Positions 34,595-42,952 of a DNA stretch of 64,000 nt are shown here, one piece after another; the first letter of the stretch is position 1; each line of letters opens with the position of its first letter. This DNA comes from Persicobacter diffluens (GTDB lineage Bacteria; Bacteroidota; Bacteroidia; Cytophagales; Cyclobacteriaceae): NCBI RefSeq assembly GCF_036244895.1, contig NZ_BQKE01000001.1, positions 682,001-746,000 on the forward strand, given 5' to 3'. Under the pieces are notes generated by a model. It was not told where the DNA came from, did not search any database, and saw only the letters and a list, made by a program, of their open reading frames with translations. The position numbers and the translations under genes are program-made.

Positions 34595-36226
34595 TTATTC
34601 CGCGTCCATGAATGGGTAACGGTGATCTACCGGAGGAACGAAGGTCTCCTTGATGGTGCGTGGAGAAACCCAACGCAACAAGTTGATCATTGATCCTGCC
34701 TTATCGTTTGTACCGGAAGCACGACCACCACCAAATGGTTGCTGTCCTACTACTGCACCGGTAGGCTTGTCATTGATATAGAAGTTACCTGCCGCATTAC
34801 GCAAAGCTTTTGTAGCTAAAGAAGCCGCATAACGATCCTGAGAGAAGATCGCACCCGTCAAGGCGTAAGGGGAAGTTTGGTCTACAATTTCCAATGCCAA
34901 ACCGAAGTCATTCGCATCGTAAACGTAAATGGTCAATACCGGGCCAAAGATTTCCTCAACCATAGTGGTAGACTGAGGATCGTGTGACAACAATACGGTA
35001 GGCTCCACGAAATAACCTTTAGACTTGTCATAGTTACCACCAGCAATTACTTCCACCATATCGTTGGCTTTCGCACCGTCGATATAGCCTGCGATATTGT
35101 CGAAAGATTTTTCATCGATTACGGCGTTCACGAAGTTGGTGAAATCCTCTACAGGGCCCATCTTCAATTCCGCAATCTTCGCGACCAACTTCTCTTTTAC
35201 TTCCTCCCAAATCGTGTGTGGGATATAAGCACGAGATGCAGCAGAACATTTCTGTCCCTGGAATTCGAATGCACCACGTACCATACCGATTACCAAGGCA
35301 TCGATATTAGCCGATTCATGCGCTACAATGAAATCCTTACCACCTGTCTCGCCAACAATGCGTGGGTATGATTTATATTTGTGGATGTTCTCTCCAATAG
35401 TTTTCCAGATGTGCTGGAATACACCAGTAGATCCGGTGAAGTGGATACCGGCAAATTCAGGGTGGTTGAAGATCACCTCACCAGCAACAGGACCGGAAAC
35501 GTGTACCAGGTTAATTACCCCGTCAGGAACACCCGCCTCTTTGAATACTTCCATCAACACATTGGCAGAGTAAATCTGCGTGTTAGAAGCCTTCCAAACT
35601 ACGGTGTTACCCATCATTGCAGCGGAAGTAGGCAAATTACCCGCAATTGCGGTGAAGTTGAATGGCGTTAAAGCAAATACGAAGCCTTCCAACGGACGCT
35701 GCTCCAAACGGTTCCAGATACCGTCTGCAGAGTTGGGCTGCTGTTCGTAGATCTCTTGCATATAGGCAACGTTGAAGCGCAGGAAGTCGATGATCTCACA
35801 AGCAGAATCAATCTCCGCCTGGTAAGCACTTTTCGACTGTCCCAGCATTGTCGCTGCATTTAATTTAGCTCTGTATGGTCCGGCAATCAAATCTGCTGCT
35901 TTCAGGAAAATAGCCGCGCGGTGTTCCCAGCTCAAATCTTCCCAGTCCGCTTTTGCTGCCAAGGCTGCATCAATCGCTTGCTCTACGTGTGCTGCATCAC
36001 CCTCATGGTAATGTCCAAGAATATGTTGATGATCGTGAGGAGGATTCATCGGCTTGGTGTTGCCGGTTCGTACTTCTTCACCACCGATAAACATCGGTAC
36101 ATCCACCGTAGTGGAACGTGCCGCCTCCAAAGCTGCTTTTAATGCCTCGCGCTCTTTAGATCCTGGTGCGTAATTCAACACAGGCTCGTTTTTAGGGGTC
36201 GGAACGTTAAATACTCCTTTTGCCAT
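34595..36226 (-). CDS. pruA: L-glutamate gamma-semialdehyde dehydrogenase (1-pyrroline-5-carboxylate dehydrogenase)
   Basis: Oxidises glutamate semialdehyde from proline breakdown to glutamate with NAD+. The 543-residue length and N-terminal stretch match the stand-alone P5CDH type. The cofactor motif FTGSTGVFQHIW, the glutamate loop VGETGGKDF, the catalytic Cys in GQKCSAASR and the C-terminal QQPFGGGRASGTNDKAG are all present. No proline dehydrogenase lies nearby. Full-length, no anomalies. Confidence 0.95.
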   Translation of the reverse strand: MAKGVFNVPTPKNEPVLNYAPGSKEREALKAALEAARSTTVDVPMFIGGEEVRTGNTKPMNPPHDHQHILGHYHEGDAAHVEQAIDAALAAKADWEDLSWEHRAAIFLKAADLIAGPYRAKLNAATMLGQSKSAYQAEIDSACEIIDFLRFNVAYMQEIYEQQPNSADGIWNRLEQRPLEGFVFALTPFNFTAIAGNLPTSAAMMGNTVVWKASNTQIYSANVLMEVFKEAGVPDGVINLVHVSGPVAGEVIFNHPEFAGIHFTGSTGVFQHIWKTIGENIHKYKSYPRIVGETGGKDFIVAHESANIDALVIGMVRGAFEFQGQKCSAASRAYIPHTIWEEVKEKLVAKIAELKMGPVEDFTNFVNAVIDEKSFDNIAGYIDGAKANDMVEVIAGGNYDKSKGYFVEPTVLLSHDPQSTTMVEEIFGPVLTIYVYDANDFGLALEIVDQTSPYALTGAIFSQDRYAASLATKALRNAAGNFYINDKPTGAVVGQQPFGGGRASGTNDKAGSMINLLRWVSPRTIKETFVPPVDHRYPFMDAE

Positions 36227-36500
36227 GATAGCAGTGTATTTTATTTGATTGATAATATTTATGCTTTCTGCTTCTCAGAAAAGCCAAGCCTTCAGAGAAG
36301 GCTCCTAAAGTTAAAAGAATCCGTGGAGAATAGAAAATTAAGATTCCCTCCAAATGCTATTCTCTAAAGGAGAATTAGAAGATGATTTAGTGCCAAAGTC
36401 AGGCCTGAGGCCAAATTTTCACCTGAAATTGTTTCCTTCTTCAAGGAGTGAAAAGAAAGGTGGCGCGCTGACATTCTTTATGAAAATGAAGTGATGGGCG
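36227..36500. other. Intergenic region upstream of pruA, no feature seen
   Basis: About 270 bases that should include the minus-strand pruA promoter. No clear TAnnTTTG element or repeat copy was found. Confidence 0.35.
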
Positions 36501-36503
36501 TGC

Positions 36504-36769
36504 TTTTGGGGCAGAGCTTCGTATGCACTTCGCACCGGGCTATCAGCTTTGCTCTTTTCCAGAGCCGCCACGCTTTTAGGTCGGGAAAAGGAGCTCCAAC
36601 AATGCTTCTATCCCTCTGCCGGTGAGGGGCGGGTAGCTTTGCGGGCGATGAGCCCGCCCGGGGCAAGGATGAAGCGGGTTTGTTTAAACCACAGCGGCCC
36701 AAAAGGCCGATGGGGTGAGCCGCGCCAGCCTGATGCTGACGTCTAAGCGGCAGCAGCCCCCCAAAAAAA
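36504..36769 (+). repeat. R2 GC-rich element, copy 4 (full length)
   Basis: Starts TTTTGGGGCAGAGC and ends CAGCAGCCCCCCAAAAAAA. It contains GGAGCTCCAACAATG, GATGAAGCGGGTTTG, CGGCC CAAAA GGCCG, GGGGTGAGCCGCGC and TGCTGACGTCTAAGCGG. It abuts the terminator of the MazG-like gene. Confidence 0.78.
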
Positions 36770-36810
36770 TACCGCTAGTGGTTACCTGTTTTGATATTCC
36801 AATAGCGGTA
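36762..36810 (-). terminator. Intrinsic terminator of the dtd/MazG-like operon (minus strand)
   Basis: TACCGCTA (36770-36777) / TAGCGGTA (36802-36809); on the minus strand the stem is followed by seven T that belong to the end of R2 copy 4. Confidence 0.65.
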
Positions 36811-36814
36811 AAAT

Positions 36815-37162
36815 TTAGGCCTTTAATTTGGGGTTGTTTTTATGCCGGTCGGCATCCCGGATATTTTTCTTTTCCAGGTTTTTACGAAGGGCATCGGTAA
36901 GGTCGATACCGGTCTGGTTGGCCAGGCAGATGAGCACCCACAGCACATCGGCCATTTCATCGCCCAGGTTTTTGGCCAGGTCCGATTTTTTAAACGACTG
37001 GTCGCCATAGGTGCGGGCCATGATGCGGGCCAGTTCACCCACTTCTTCGGTCAGTATGGCCATATTAGTGAGCTCACTGAAATAGCGAACGCCCACGGTT
37101 TTGATCCAGTGATCCACCATTTCCTGGGCTTGGCGGATGCTGATGTCTTCTTGTTTTTCCAT
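36815..37162 (-). CDS. MazG-like nucleotide pyrophosphohydrolase
   Basis: All-alpha NTP pyrophosphatase that removes non-canonical (d)NTPs. The 115-residue protein has the metal-binding EExxE (ILTEEVGELARIMAR) and the second half ExxD (GDEMADVLWVLICLANQ), the classical MazG/RS21-C6 arrangement. It starts two bases after the dtd stop on the same strand, so the two are coupled in a small quality-control operon: one cleans nucleotides, the other cleans mischarged tRNAs (inferred). Confidence 0.9.
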   Translation of the reverse strand: MEKQEDISIRQAQEMVDHWIKTVGVRYFSELTNMAILTEEVGELARIMARTYGDQSFKKSDLAKNLGDEMADVLWVLICLANQTGIDLTDALRKNLEKKNIRDADRHKNNPKLKA

Positions 37163-37164
37163 GT

Positions 37165-37617
37165 TTATTCTCGGTTTTTACTGTCGATCCAAATGGTCAC
37201 CGGGCCATCATTGGTCAGGCTTACCTGCATGTCGGCACCAAATTCTCCGGTGAACACCGGCTTGCCCAGGGCTCCTTCCGTTTGCTTGATGAAAGTTTCA
37301 TATAGGGGAATGGCCTGATCCGGCTTTGCCGCATTGATGAAGGAAGGACGGTTGCCTTTTTTGGTAGAAGCGTGCAGGGTGAACTGGCTCACCAGCATGA
37401 TGTCGCCGCCTATATCCAAAACGCTGCGGTTCATTTTTCCCTCTTCGTCTCCGAATATTCTCAGGTTGATGATTTTATTGACCAGCCATTGAATATCCTC
37501 TTGGCCGTCTTCATTCTCTATCCCTATTAAAACGACCAGCCCTTGTGCGAAGCCACCTTTATCCTCGCCATCCACTGTGATGTGCGCATCTTTTGCTCTT
37601 TGAATTAATACCCGCAT
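37165..37617 (-). CDS. dtd: D-aminoacyl-tRNA deacylase
   Basis: Hydrolyses D-amino acids, and glycine on tRNA-Ala, from mischarged tRNA. The 150-residue protein shows the DTD motifs: MRVLIQRAKDAHITVDG at the start, LVSQFTLHA (SQxxL) and TNDGPVTIW, in which Asp replaces the small residue of the usual NxGPVT. It is first gene of a two-gene operon with the MazG-like gene. Confidence 0.94.
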   Translation of the reverse strand: MRVLIQRAKDAHITVDGEDKGGFAQGLVVLIGIENEDGQEDIQWLVNKIINLRIFGDEEGKMNRSVLDIGGDIMLVSQFTLHASTKKGNRPSFINAAKPDQAIPLYETFIKQTEGALGKPVFTGEFGADMQVSLTNDGPVTIWIDSKNRE

Positions 37618-37819
37618 GATGATTATTTTATAGCCGTGAAATTACATTTTTCCGACGAAGGAAAAAGCCGGAGCGGGATGCTTTATTTTTACTAAGCGTT
37701 TTTTCCGGATAGACTTATAGCAGGCCTGTATATCAAAATACCTGTAAAATTAAACCATTTCTTACGTCATTCGTTGTAATAAACATTGTTTTAAATGAAT
37801 ACTTTAAATACAAGATCAG

Positions 37820-38206
37820 GTGGAAGCAGAACCTTATAAAGTGCTTCATCATGACCTTGGTTATGTAGAGGCCGGATGTTCGGGATTTGTGGAGGAACAA
37901 AAGTTCAGGCAGTGGGGAGAGACAATTCTGAGGTTCGCTCAGCAGAAAGGGGTTAGCCGTTTGCTGATCGATCTACAGGATTTAAAAGTCCTTCGTCCAG
38001 GGAATCAAATTTTTATTAGGGAAGAATGGTTTCCGGAAGCGTTGGAGCGAGGCATTAGCCGCTTTGCGATTTTGGAGCCGACGAATTTTTTTGGTAACGC
38101 ATCAGTGAAGCAAGCGGTGGATCTGGCACCGGAATTATTCGAAAAAGTGGAAATTGAGTATTTTCTTCAGCGGGAGGCTGCTGAGGATTGGCTACTCGGA
38201 AAATAA
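37820..38206 (+). CDS. Hypothetical protein, STAS/SpoIIAA-like fold
   Basis: A 128-residue cytoplasmic protein starting at GTG 37820. The segments FVEEQKFRQWGETILRFAQ, SRLLIDLQDLKVLRPGNQ and ISRFAILEPTNFFGN resemble the SpoIIAA-like/STAS-type proteins found in many Bacteroidota. No catalytic or binding motif is visible. It is single-gene, closed by a terminator at 38210. Confidence 0.65.
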   Translation: MEAEPYKVLHHDLGYVEAGCSGFVEEQKFRQWGETILRFAQQKGVSRLLIDLQDLKVLRPGNQIFIREEWFPEALERGISRFAILEPTNFFGNASVKQAVDLAPELFEKVEIEYFLQREAAEDWLLGK

Positions 38207-38209
38207 ATC

Positions 38210-38240
38210 AAAAGCCCGCTGATAATCGGCGGGCTTTTGT
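38210..38240 (+). terminator. Intrinsic terminator of the STAS-like gene
   Basis: AAAAGCCCGC (38210-38219) / GCGGGCTTTT (38229-38238). Confidence 0.85.
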
Positions 38241-38290
38241 TATGAGCGAATTTTTCTGGTCCTCATTATGCTACCAAAAAGATCGGATGA

Positions 38291-38941
38291 TTACACCATT
38301 TGGTCATTCAAAATAATGTTTTTCCCTTCTCCTGCTTCCTGAGCTTTTTGGTACATGGCCTGAGCGACTTGTAGCCCGGCTATGGGTTGGTATTTTTTTA
38401 ATGGTCCCCGAAGGAGGAATTTCATAAGAGGGGCCAACGCTTTTCCAATATCCTCGGCTGTACGTTGCTCTTCTCTTTCCCCCATTAATAAGGAGGGGCG
38501 GAAGATGGAATAACGAGGAAAGTCGAGCTTCCCGATGGCTTGTTCCACTTCTCCCTTTACTTTGTTATAGAAGATAGAAGAATTGGCCTTTGCCCCCATG
38601 GCGGTTACTATTAAAAAGTGATGGGCTCCTTTTGCCTTGGCGGCCTTGGCAATGTCAATTGGAAACTGGTAATCCACCTGCCGGAAGGCGGCCTGACTAC
38701 CGGCTTTTTTAATGGTAGTGCCGAGGCAACAGAAAACATCCCGCACATGGTTCGGTATCTCATGAGTCAAGTGCAAAGGCGAGAAGTCGCTTCTGATGAA
38801 ATGAATTTTCGGATGGCTGGAAGCCGGAGCCCGCCTTCCCAAAACGTACACCTGATCATAATGAGGTGATTCCACCAGTAAATTCAGAAGATGCCCTCCG
38901 ATCAGGCCGGTTGCCCCGACTAATACTGCAATTTTTGCCAT
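38291..38941 (-). CDS. NAD(P)H-binding oxidoreductase, atypical SDR (HTATIP2/YbjT-like)
   Basis: A 216-residue protein with an N-terminal Rossmann motif, VLVGATGLIGGHLLNLLVES, followed by VYVLGRRAP and the CCLGTTIKKAGS and YNKVKGEVEQAI segments of atypical SDRs related to human TIP30. The YxxxK is present as YNKVK. The substrate is unknown; relatives act as redox sensors or quinone and flavin reductases. It starts two bases after the end of the thioredoxin-like gene upstream, so co-translation is likely. Confidence 0.82.
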   Translation of the reverse strand: MAKIAVLVGATGLIGGHLLNLLVESPHYDQVYVLGRRAPASSHPKIHFIRSDFSPLHLTHEIPNHVRDVFCCLGTTIKKAGSQAAFRQVDYQFPIDIAKAAKAKGAHHFLIVTAMGAKANSSIFYNKVKGEVEQAIGKLDFPRYSIFRPSLLMGEREEQRTAEDIGKALAPLMKFLLRGPLKKYQPIAGLQVAQAMYQKAQEAGEGKNIILNDQMV

Positions 38942-38943
38942 GC

Positions 38944-39543
38944 TTATTGATTTAACAAAGCGATAAACTCTTCCTGAATGGTCAGCCCTTTATCCTTGGC
39001 GTACCATTTTTGAATAGCCACATTTTTTTCATCCGGATTGGTACTGCCGGAGGCTTTCCAGTCCAATACAATTTGCTGTGCCGGGGCCGGTCTTGGTCCC
39101 CAGGTGAAGAGCTCTGCTCCACTTTCGGCATCTACTGCTATAAGTTTGGGAATGGACCTGCCACCATTGGTGAGGTATTGATCCATCACCTCAGGGTTTT
39201 CATCTCTTAAAAGAATGCTCAGTTTAATGTGATCATTCACTTCGGCCATTTTGGCGATAGCCGGAAGATTGAGGGCGGCATCGCCACACCAGGCTTCAGA
39301 GAGTACCACCCAATAAATGGGGCGATCAATAGCCTGAAGGTGTTTTTCGGTCTCCTCATTGAGCATAAAGACTTTTTCTGCTCGCTTCATGCGTTGTACA
39401 TTAAGCTGCGTGTATTCGATCATGGCTTCGGACTGATTGTCTCCGGTGGTTTTACCTTCGGACAACAGTTGATCAGTAAGTGCACGGTATTCGGCATAGG
39501 AATAACCCTGCTCTATTTTTTCAAAAGGAATGGCGATTGACAT
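38944..39543 (-). CDS. Thioredoxin family protein
   Basis: A 199-residue cytoplasmic protein. The active-site region is VVLSEAWCGDAALNLPAI: only the first Cys of a CxxC pair is present (WCGDA), as in a group of Bacteroidota thioredoxin-like proteins. The cis-Pro region is RSIPKLIAV. This suggests a one-cysteine redox or peroxidase-like role, not a classical disulfide reductase (inferred). It shares an operon with the SDR gene at 38291. Confidence 0.8.
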   Translation of the reverse strand: MSIAIPFEKIEQGYSYAEYRALTDQLLSEGKTTGDNQSEAMIEYTQLNVQRMKRAEKVFMLNEETEKHLQAIDRPIYWVVLSEAWCGDAALNLPAIAKMAEVNDHIKLSILLRDENPEVMDQYLTNGGRSIPKLIAVDAESGAELFTWGPRPAPAQQIVLDWKASGSTNPDEKNVAIQKWYAKDKGLTIQEEFIALLNQ

Positions 39544-39629
39544 ATTCTATAAAAATTATATTTCAGAAAAGCTAACGCAAAAAAAGGACTTCCCGCTCTG
39601 TTTATAAGGTCAGGTGGAAGACTTGCGGC

Positions 39630-40088
39630 TTATTCTATAGGGTTTTTATCCGGTTCTTCCCGATCCAGTATGGTTTGTTCTTCATGCAGCTTCCAGTCTT
39701 TAAATTTGTCAATCTCATGTTTGAGGGAATTGTAAATCCACAAAATGACGGAAATATCATCGACCAATCCCGCTACGGGGATAAAGTCTGGTATGGCGTC
39801 TATCGGGCTAATGAAATAAACCAGTCCGGCAGTAATCATGGTGATGGAACTCCAGGGGATGCCGGTATATTTTCCTTTGGCATAGGCTACTACCATTTCT
39901 GCGAATAGTTTGATCTCCTCGGTTGCCTTACGTAATTGTCCATTCCGATTCGTTAAATGATAATGGACATCCCCGTAGAGTTGGTCAATGCTTTTGTAAT
40001 CAGCCAGCAGGGATGCGCCTCTTTGCAGGGCATAACGGAAAAAGCCGCTGTTAATCGCTCGGTTCAAAATTCTTTGTCTTTTGCTCAT
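39630..40088 (-). CDS. YkvA family (DUF1232) membrane protein
   Basis: A 152-residue protein with the DUF1232 signature FISPIDAIPDFIPVAGLVDD flanked by hydrophobic segments (SSITMITAGLVYF and ISVILWIYNSL). The N-terminal half is soluble and helical. DUF1232 proteins are small membrane proteins of unknown role. It is followed by 86 bases and the thioredoxin-like gene; no terminator is evident between them. Confidence 0.88.
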   Translation of the reverse strand: MSKRQRILNRAINSGFFRYALQRGASLLADYKSIDQLYGDVHYHLTNRNGQLRKATEEIKLFAEMVVAYAKGKYTGIPWSSITMITAGLVYFISPIDAIPDFIPVAGLVDDISVILWIYNSLKHEIDKFKDWKLHEEQTILDREEPDKNPIE

Positions 40089-40102
40089 ATCGAAAAAGAA
40101 AA

Positions 40103-40138
40103 ATAAAAAAAGGCGAAGGAATTACCTCTCCTTCGCCT
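40103..40138 (-). terminator. Intrinsic terminator of the gene at 40295 (minus strand)
   Basis: AGGCGAAGGA (40111-40120) / TCCTTCGCCT (40129-40138), followed on the minus strand by seven T. Confidence 0.85.
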
Positions 40139-40294
40139 CATTCTTTTTTGTTTACGATTAAATCCCCTCGCTTGTTTGTCTTCCATAGCTCCTGTTTTGA
40201 GGTCACAGCTAACAGTTGTTTTGCTCTCAGGAGCTTAATGCCTGACATTCAAAAGAGAATGGGATGGAATGCTTCCTTATTTTTTGATTCCGGC

Positions 40295-40813
40295 TTAAAA
40301 CAAAGTCCGGATTTCTTTTTTGATTTCGGATAGTGCACCGGTAATGAAATCTTCCTCCCTGCTCATGCGCTCAAAGATTACTTTCGCTAAATCCAATCCT
40401 TTGGCATCAGCGGGAAGCTTGCCTGCTTCCTCATTGATGAGGAGGATAAGGTTTTCCGAAGTGCCTTTGACCAGGTTCCAGGCATTATCACTCATATAGA
40501 CCTGCTGGCTCAAGTTGTGATTCAGCTCTTCCCGGATTTCATGCGCCAATACGGACTTCAATTCTGCCGCAGTCAGGCCCGGATGATTCACTCTTGGCAA
40601 TAAATTATGCGGGGAAACGCGTTCCAGAAATAAGCATATGCGCTCATAAGCCTGCAGGCGGTTGGGAAGGATGACTTCTGAATTTTTGACCTTGAGCTCG
40701 ATGAGTTTCTTTTCGAAATCTTTCTGTAAAAAGGACCGGATGGTTAAAAACATGGCGTACATCACCAGGGCCGCCGGTAAGATTAGTTTGGCGCTTTCCG
40801 CTAAAAATTCCAT
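40295..40813 (-). CDS. Conserved hypothetical membrane-anchored protein (DUF7935-like)
   Basis: A 172-residue protein with a single N-terminal membrane helix (LILPAALVMYAMFLTIRSFL) and a charged helical cytoplasmic domain: ILPNRLQAYERICLFLERV, LAHEIREELNHNLSQQ and LINEEAGKLP. It fits a conserved Bacteroidota family of unknown function; the domain name is from memory and not certain. It is divergent from the IscA-like gene. Confidence 0.7.
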   Translation of the reverse strand: MEFLAESAKLILPAALVMYAMFLTIRSFLQKDFEKKLIELKVKNSEVILPNRLQAYERICLFLERVSPHNLLPRVNHPGLTAAELKSVLAHEIREELNHNLSQQVYMSDNAWNLVKGTSENLILLINEEAGKLPADAKGLDLAKVIFERMSREEDFITGALSEIKKEIRTLF

Positions 40814-40927
40814 TTATTTGTTTTATCAATGTTGGCTTAAATCAATGCGATGGAGCCATTTATTAGAGAATAGCTCAAAAGCATTATATTTACGCAAATT
40901 TGGCTTAAAAATTGGAATTACAAATAT

Positions 40928-41209
40928 ATGGAACCGATAAAAATTACCGAGAAGGCGGTGGCCTTTATTAAGGAAGCTTTCGAGTCAAAAAAGGTACCCG
41001 AAGGTTATGTACTTCGAGTAGGAGCCAAAGGTGGTGGTTGTTCTGGCGTGAATACCTACCTGGGCTTTGATAAAATTAAAGAAGACGATAAGGAATTTGT
41101 CATTGAAGGGCTGCAGGTGGTGGTGCAGAAGAAGGAGATGATGTTCCTGATTGGCAAGAAGCTGGATTATGTAGAGGAGGGAGAGTTGAAGGGTTTTGTT
41201 TTTGAATAA
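40928..41209 (+). CDS. HesB/IscA-type iron-sulfur assembly protein lacking the C-terminal Cys motif
   Basis: A-type carriers hold Fe-S clusters through one internal Cys and a C-terminal CxC pair. This 93-residue protein has the internal motif GAKGGGCSGVNTYLGFD with Cys38 and the usual strands, but it ends at ELKGFVFE, exactly where other members continue with NPxAxxxCGCG. TAA follows directly, so the missing tail is not due to misreading of the stop. It may bind clusters differently or act in another step. A weak terminator (near 41236-41264) follows. Confidence 0.85.
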   Translation: MEPIKITEKAVAFIKEAFESKKVPEGYVLRVGAKGGGCSGVNTYLGFDKIKEDDKEFVIEGLQVVVQKKEMMFLIGKKLDYVEEGELKGFVFE

Positions 41210-41235
41210 GGCCTTATCCGTTGAAGTCAGGCAAG

Positions 41236-41264
41236 AAAGCAGTCCGGTTGGGTTGCTTTTTTTT
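41236..41264 (+). terminator. Weak intrinsic terminator of the IscA-like gene
   Basis: Imperfect stem AAAGCAGTCC / GGGTTGCTTT followed by eight T. Confidence 0.5.
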
Positions 41265-41441
41265 ATGTCAATTTTTCAGCCTCACTATTGTGAATTTTTA
41301 AGAATCAGCGTGCTGAATGTCATAGATTGCTGAGATAATAAGAAAATATGTCACATTTTGTGGGCATTGTATAAAGTTTGATTGGGGTGATATAGACTGC
41401 ATAGTTGAATTTTTTTGTTGAACCTTAAAAGAATCTCAGTT

Positions 41442-41588
41442 ATGGAAACATCCTATTTAGATTATGCCAAAGAGGTGCTTTCAAAATTAACTTTCGATCC
41501 TTTACTGTTTGAAAAAGAGAAAATGAAAATGCAAGCTTGGTTGAGCCCTCAGGAGCGTCAGGCTCTTCAGGAGTGGCTGAGTGATTAA
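41442..41588 (+). CDS. Small hypothetical protein, 48 residues
   Basis: Reads METSYLDYAKEVLSKL then FDPLLFEKEKM and ends LSPQERQALQEWLSD. It is a compact helical protein with repeated LSxxE(R/K) pattern, unlike random translation. It lies 17 bases upstream of another small ORF and in front of the Hsp20 gene on the same strand. The function is unknown. Similar short proteins with a phenylalanine-aspartate centre are common in Bacteroidota, but no family can be named. Confidence 0.55.
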   Translation: METSYLDYAKEVLSKLTFDPLLFEKEKMKMQAWLSPQERQALQEWLSD

Positions 41589-41605
41589 CCTTAACCTTTG
41601 GCTTA

Positions 41606-41779
41606 ATGATGAAGCAGTGGCTGTATAACCTATTATTATTGCTCCTTTCCTTTTTGTTAGCTCCTTATTTTGACTATGGCGAAAGCACCTTCAGCTTAAT
41701 GATCGTCACTTTGTTGATATTCTTTGTTCTGAAATCTTTATTTGTGTCTTTCCAAAGTCTGTTGAAGGAGATTTTCTAG
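41606..41779 (+). CDS. Small hypothetical membrane protein, 57 residues, two TM segments
   Basis: Starts MMKQWLYNLLLLLLSFLL and has a second hydrophobic stretch, LMIVTLLIFFVLKSLF, with a short acidic loop (YFDYGESTF) between them. It looks like a helical hairpin in the inner membrane. It follows the 48-residue ORF by 17 bases and precedes Hsp20 by 127 bases. A stress role is possible from context only. Confidence 0.5.
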   Translation: MMKQWLYNLLLLLLSFLLAPYFDYGESTFSLMIVTLLIFFVLKSLFVSFQSLLKEIF

Positions 41780-41830
41780 GTATTTTTTTAAGCCTGGATT
41801 CTGAGGGAGCGTCTGGGGGTAACGGTCAAT

Positions 41831-41862
41831 TTTGCAGCCTTATCGGCTCCCTTTTAAATTGT
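41831..41862 (+). promoter_or_regulatory. Candidate promoter of the Hsp20 gene
   Basis: TTTG (41831-41834), 20-base spacer, TAAATTGT (41855-41862). The -7 element is imperfect but resembles that upstream of the gene at 61864. Confidence 0.35.
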
Positions 41863-41906
41863 GATTCACTTTCAAATTTTATTTTACTTAAAAAATGGAG
41901 GTAGTT

Positions 41907-42335
41907 ATGATGACCAACGGAAAAATTTCCTCTTTACATGCTGATTTATTAAATCACCTGTTTTCTGAAGAGCAGAAAACCAATGATGAAGGCCATTCCT
42001 CGAAATTTCCACCAATGAATGTGGAAGAGGATGAGGACAGCTTTAAAGTGTACCTGGCAACGCCGGGATTGTCAAAAGAAGATTTAAGAATCTCTCTGAA
42101 AGGGGATCTTTTAGTCATTAGTTCTGAAAAAAAGGAACATAAAGAACGAGAGAAAAAATCCCAATTTATTCATCGGGAATTCGGAATCCATCCCTTCGAG
42201 CGAAGCCTAAATCTGCCCAGAGAGGTAGATAAGGAGCAAACGACAGCTAGCTATGAACGAGGTATTCTAATGATATATTTGCCCAAGAGAGAGGATGCCA
42301 AAGCCAGGTCCATTAAAATAATTGGGATAGCGTAA
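41907..42335 (+). CDS. Small heat shock protein, Hsp20/alpha-crystallin family
   Basis: ATP-independent holdase chaperone. About 142 residues from ATG 41907, which has GGAGG five bases upstream; an in-frame ATG at 41895 overlaps that ribosome site and is less likely. The alpha-crystallin domain runs from PPMNVEEDEDSFKVYLATPG to the ASYERGILMIYLPK motif. The C-terminal I-x-I anchor is present as SIKIIGIA. Two tiny ORFs lie upstream. R1-H begins 42 bases downstream. Confidence 0.93.
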   Translation: MMTNGKISSLHADLLNHLFSEEQKTNDEGHSSKFPPMNVEEDEDSFKVYLATPGLSKEDLRISLKGDLLVISSEKKEHKEREKKSQFIHREFGIHPFERSLNLPREVDKEQTTASYERGILMIYLPKREDAKARSIKIIGIA

Positions 42336-42376
42336 TTTCCTTTTTTGCTTCCGGGGAGCGATTTTTTCCTGGCTGT

Positions 42377-42624
42377 TAAGCCGGGCTATTCATGCTTTAA
42401 GCCGGATTATTCATGCTAAAATCCTCGTTTGGCTTCTAGGCGGAAAAAATGAAGGAATAGTTTCCTATTTCGAGTTTTTTCCAAGGAAGCAGATAAATGA
42501 GGAGAAAGCAAGCCTAACTACCCAAATTGGGGCTACCAGAAATTTAGCGGATCCAATTATAATCAATTGATAAATAGGTTCTTTCGGTAGGCTGTAAAAC
42601 TAGTGTTGAATAATTCGGGTTAAT
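42377..42624 (-). repeat. R1 interspersed element, copy H, with a duplicated terminus
   Basis: Minus orientation. Two adjacent copies of the end, TAAGCCGGGCTATTCATGCT (42377-42396) and TAAGCCGGATTATTCATGCT (42399-42418), precede AATCCTCGTTTGGCT. The core and the far terminus ATAATTCGGGTTAA-like (to 42624) are intact. Confidence 0.85.
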
Positions 42625-42676
42625 CCTCGGGATCTTATCCGTGAAGAGCAATGGTTTCACCTAAAAATTGAATATC

Positions 42677-42946
42677 ATGAAATATTTATTTGGAGTATTC
42701 GTTTTGAGTTTGTTGCTGATTGGTCTTGATTTAAAAAGATATCCTAATGGCCATATTTTATCAGCTTCGTCAGAGCAGGACAGTTTGTTGTATCAAGAAA
42801 GATCTTTCTCTGCGGAGGAAGGGCCTGCCGCTGAACCCTTGGATAGTATTATTCCATTAAAATCTCCGATTTCGGTGAACTCAAAAGAAAAATATCAATG
42901 GGATTACCTATTTCCGCCTTATAGGCAGCCGGAATCAAATCAGTAA
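42677..42946 (+). CDS. Hypothetical small exported or membrane-anchored protein, 89 residues
   Basis: Not recognised. ATG 42677 gives MKYLFGVFVLSLLLIGLDLK, a signal-anchor or signal peptide, followed by a polar acidic stretch (SSEQDSLLYQERSF) and a proline/tyrosine-rich tail (WDYLFPPYRQPESNQ). It is bracketed by two R1 copies in the same orientation (42377-42624 and 42953-43172), 53 and 6 bases away. Codon use looks ordinary. Confidence 0.5.
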   Translation: MKYLFGVFVLSLLLIGLDLKRYPNGHILSASSEQDSLLYQERSFSAEEGPAAEPLDSIIPLKSPISVNSKEKYQWDYLFPPYRQPESNQ

Positions 42947-42952
42947 GGAGAG

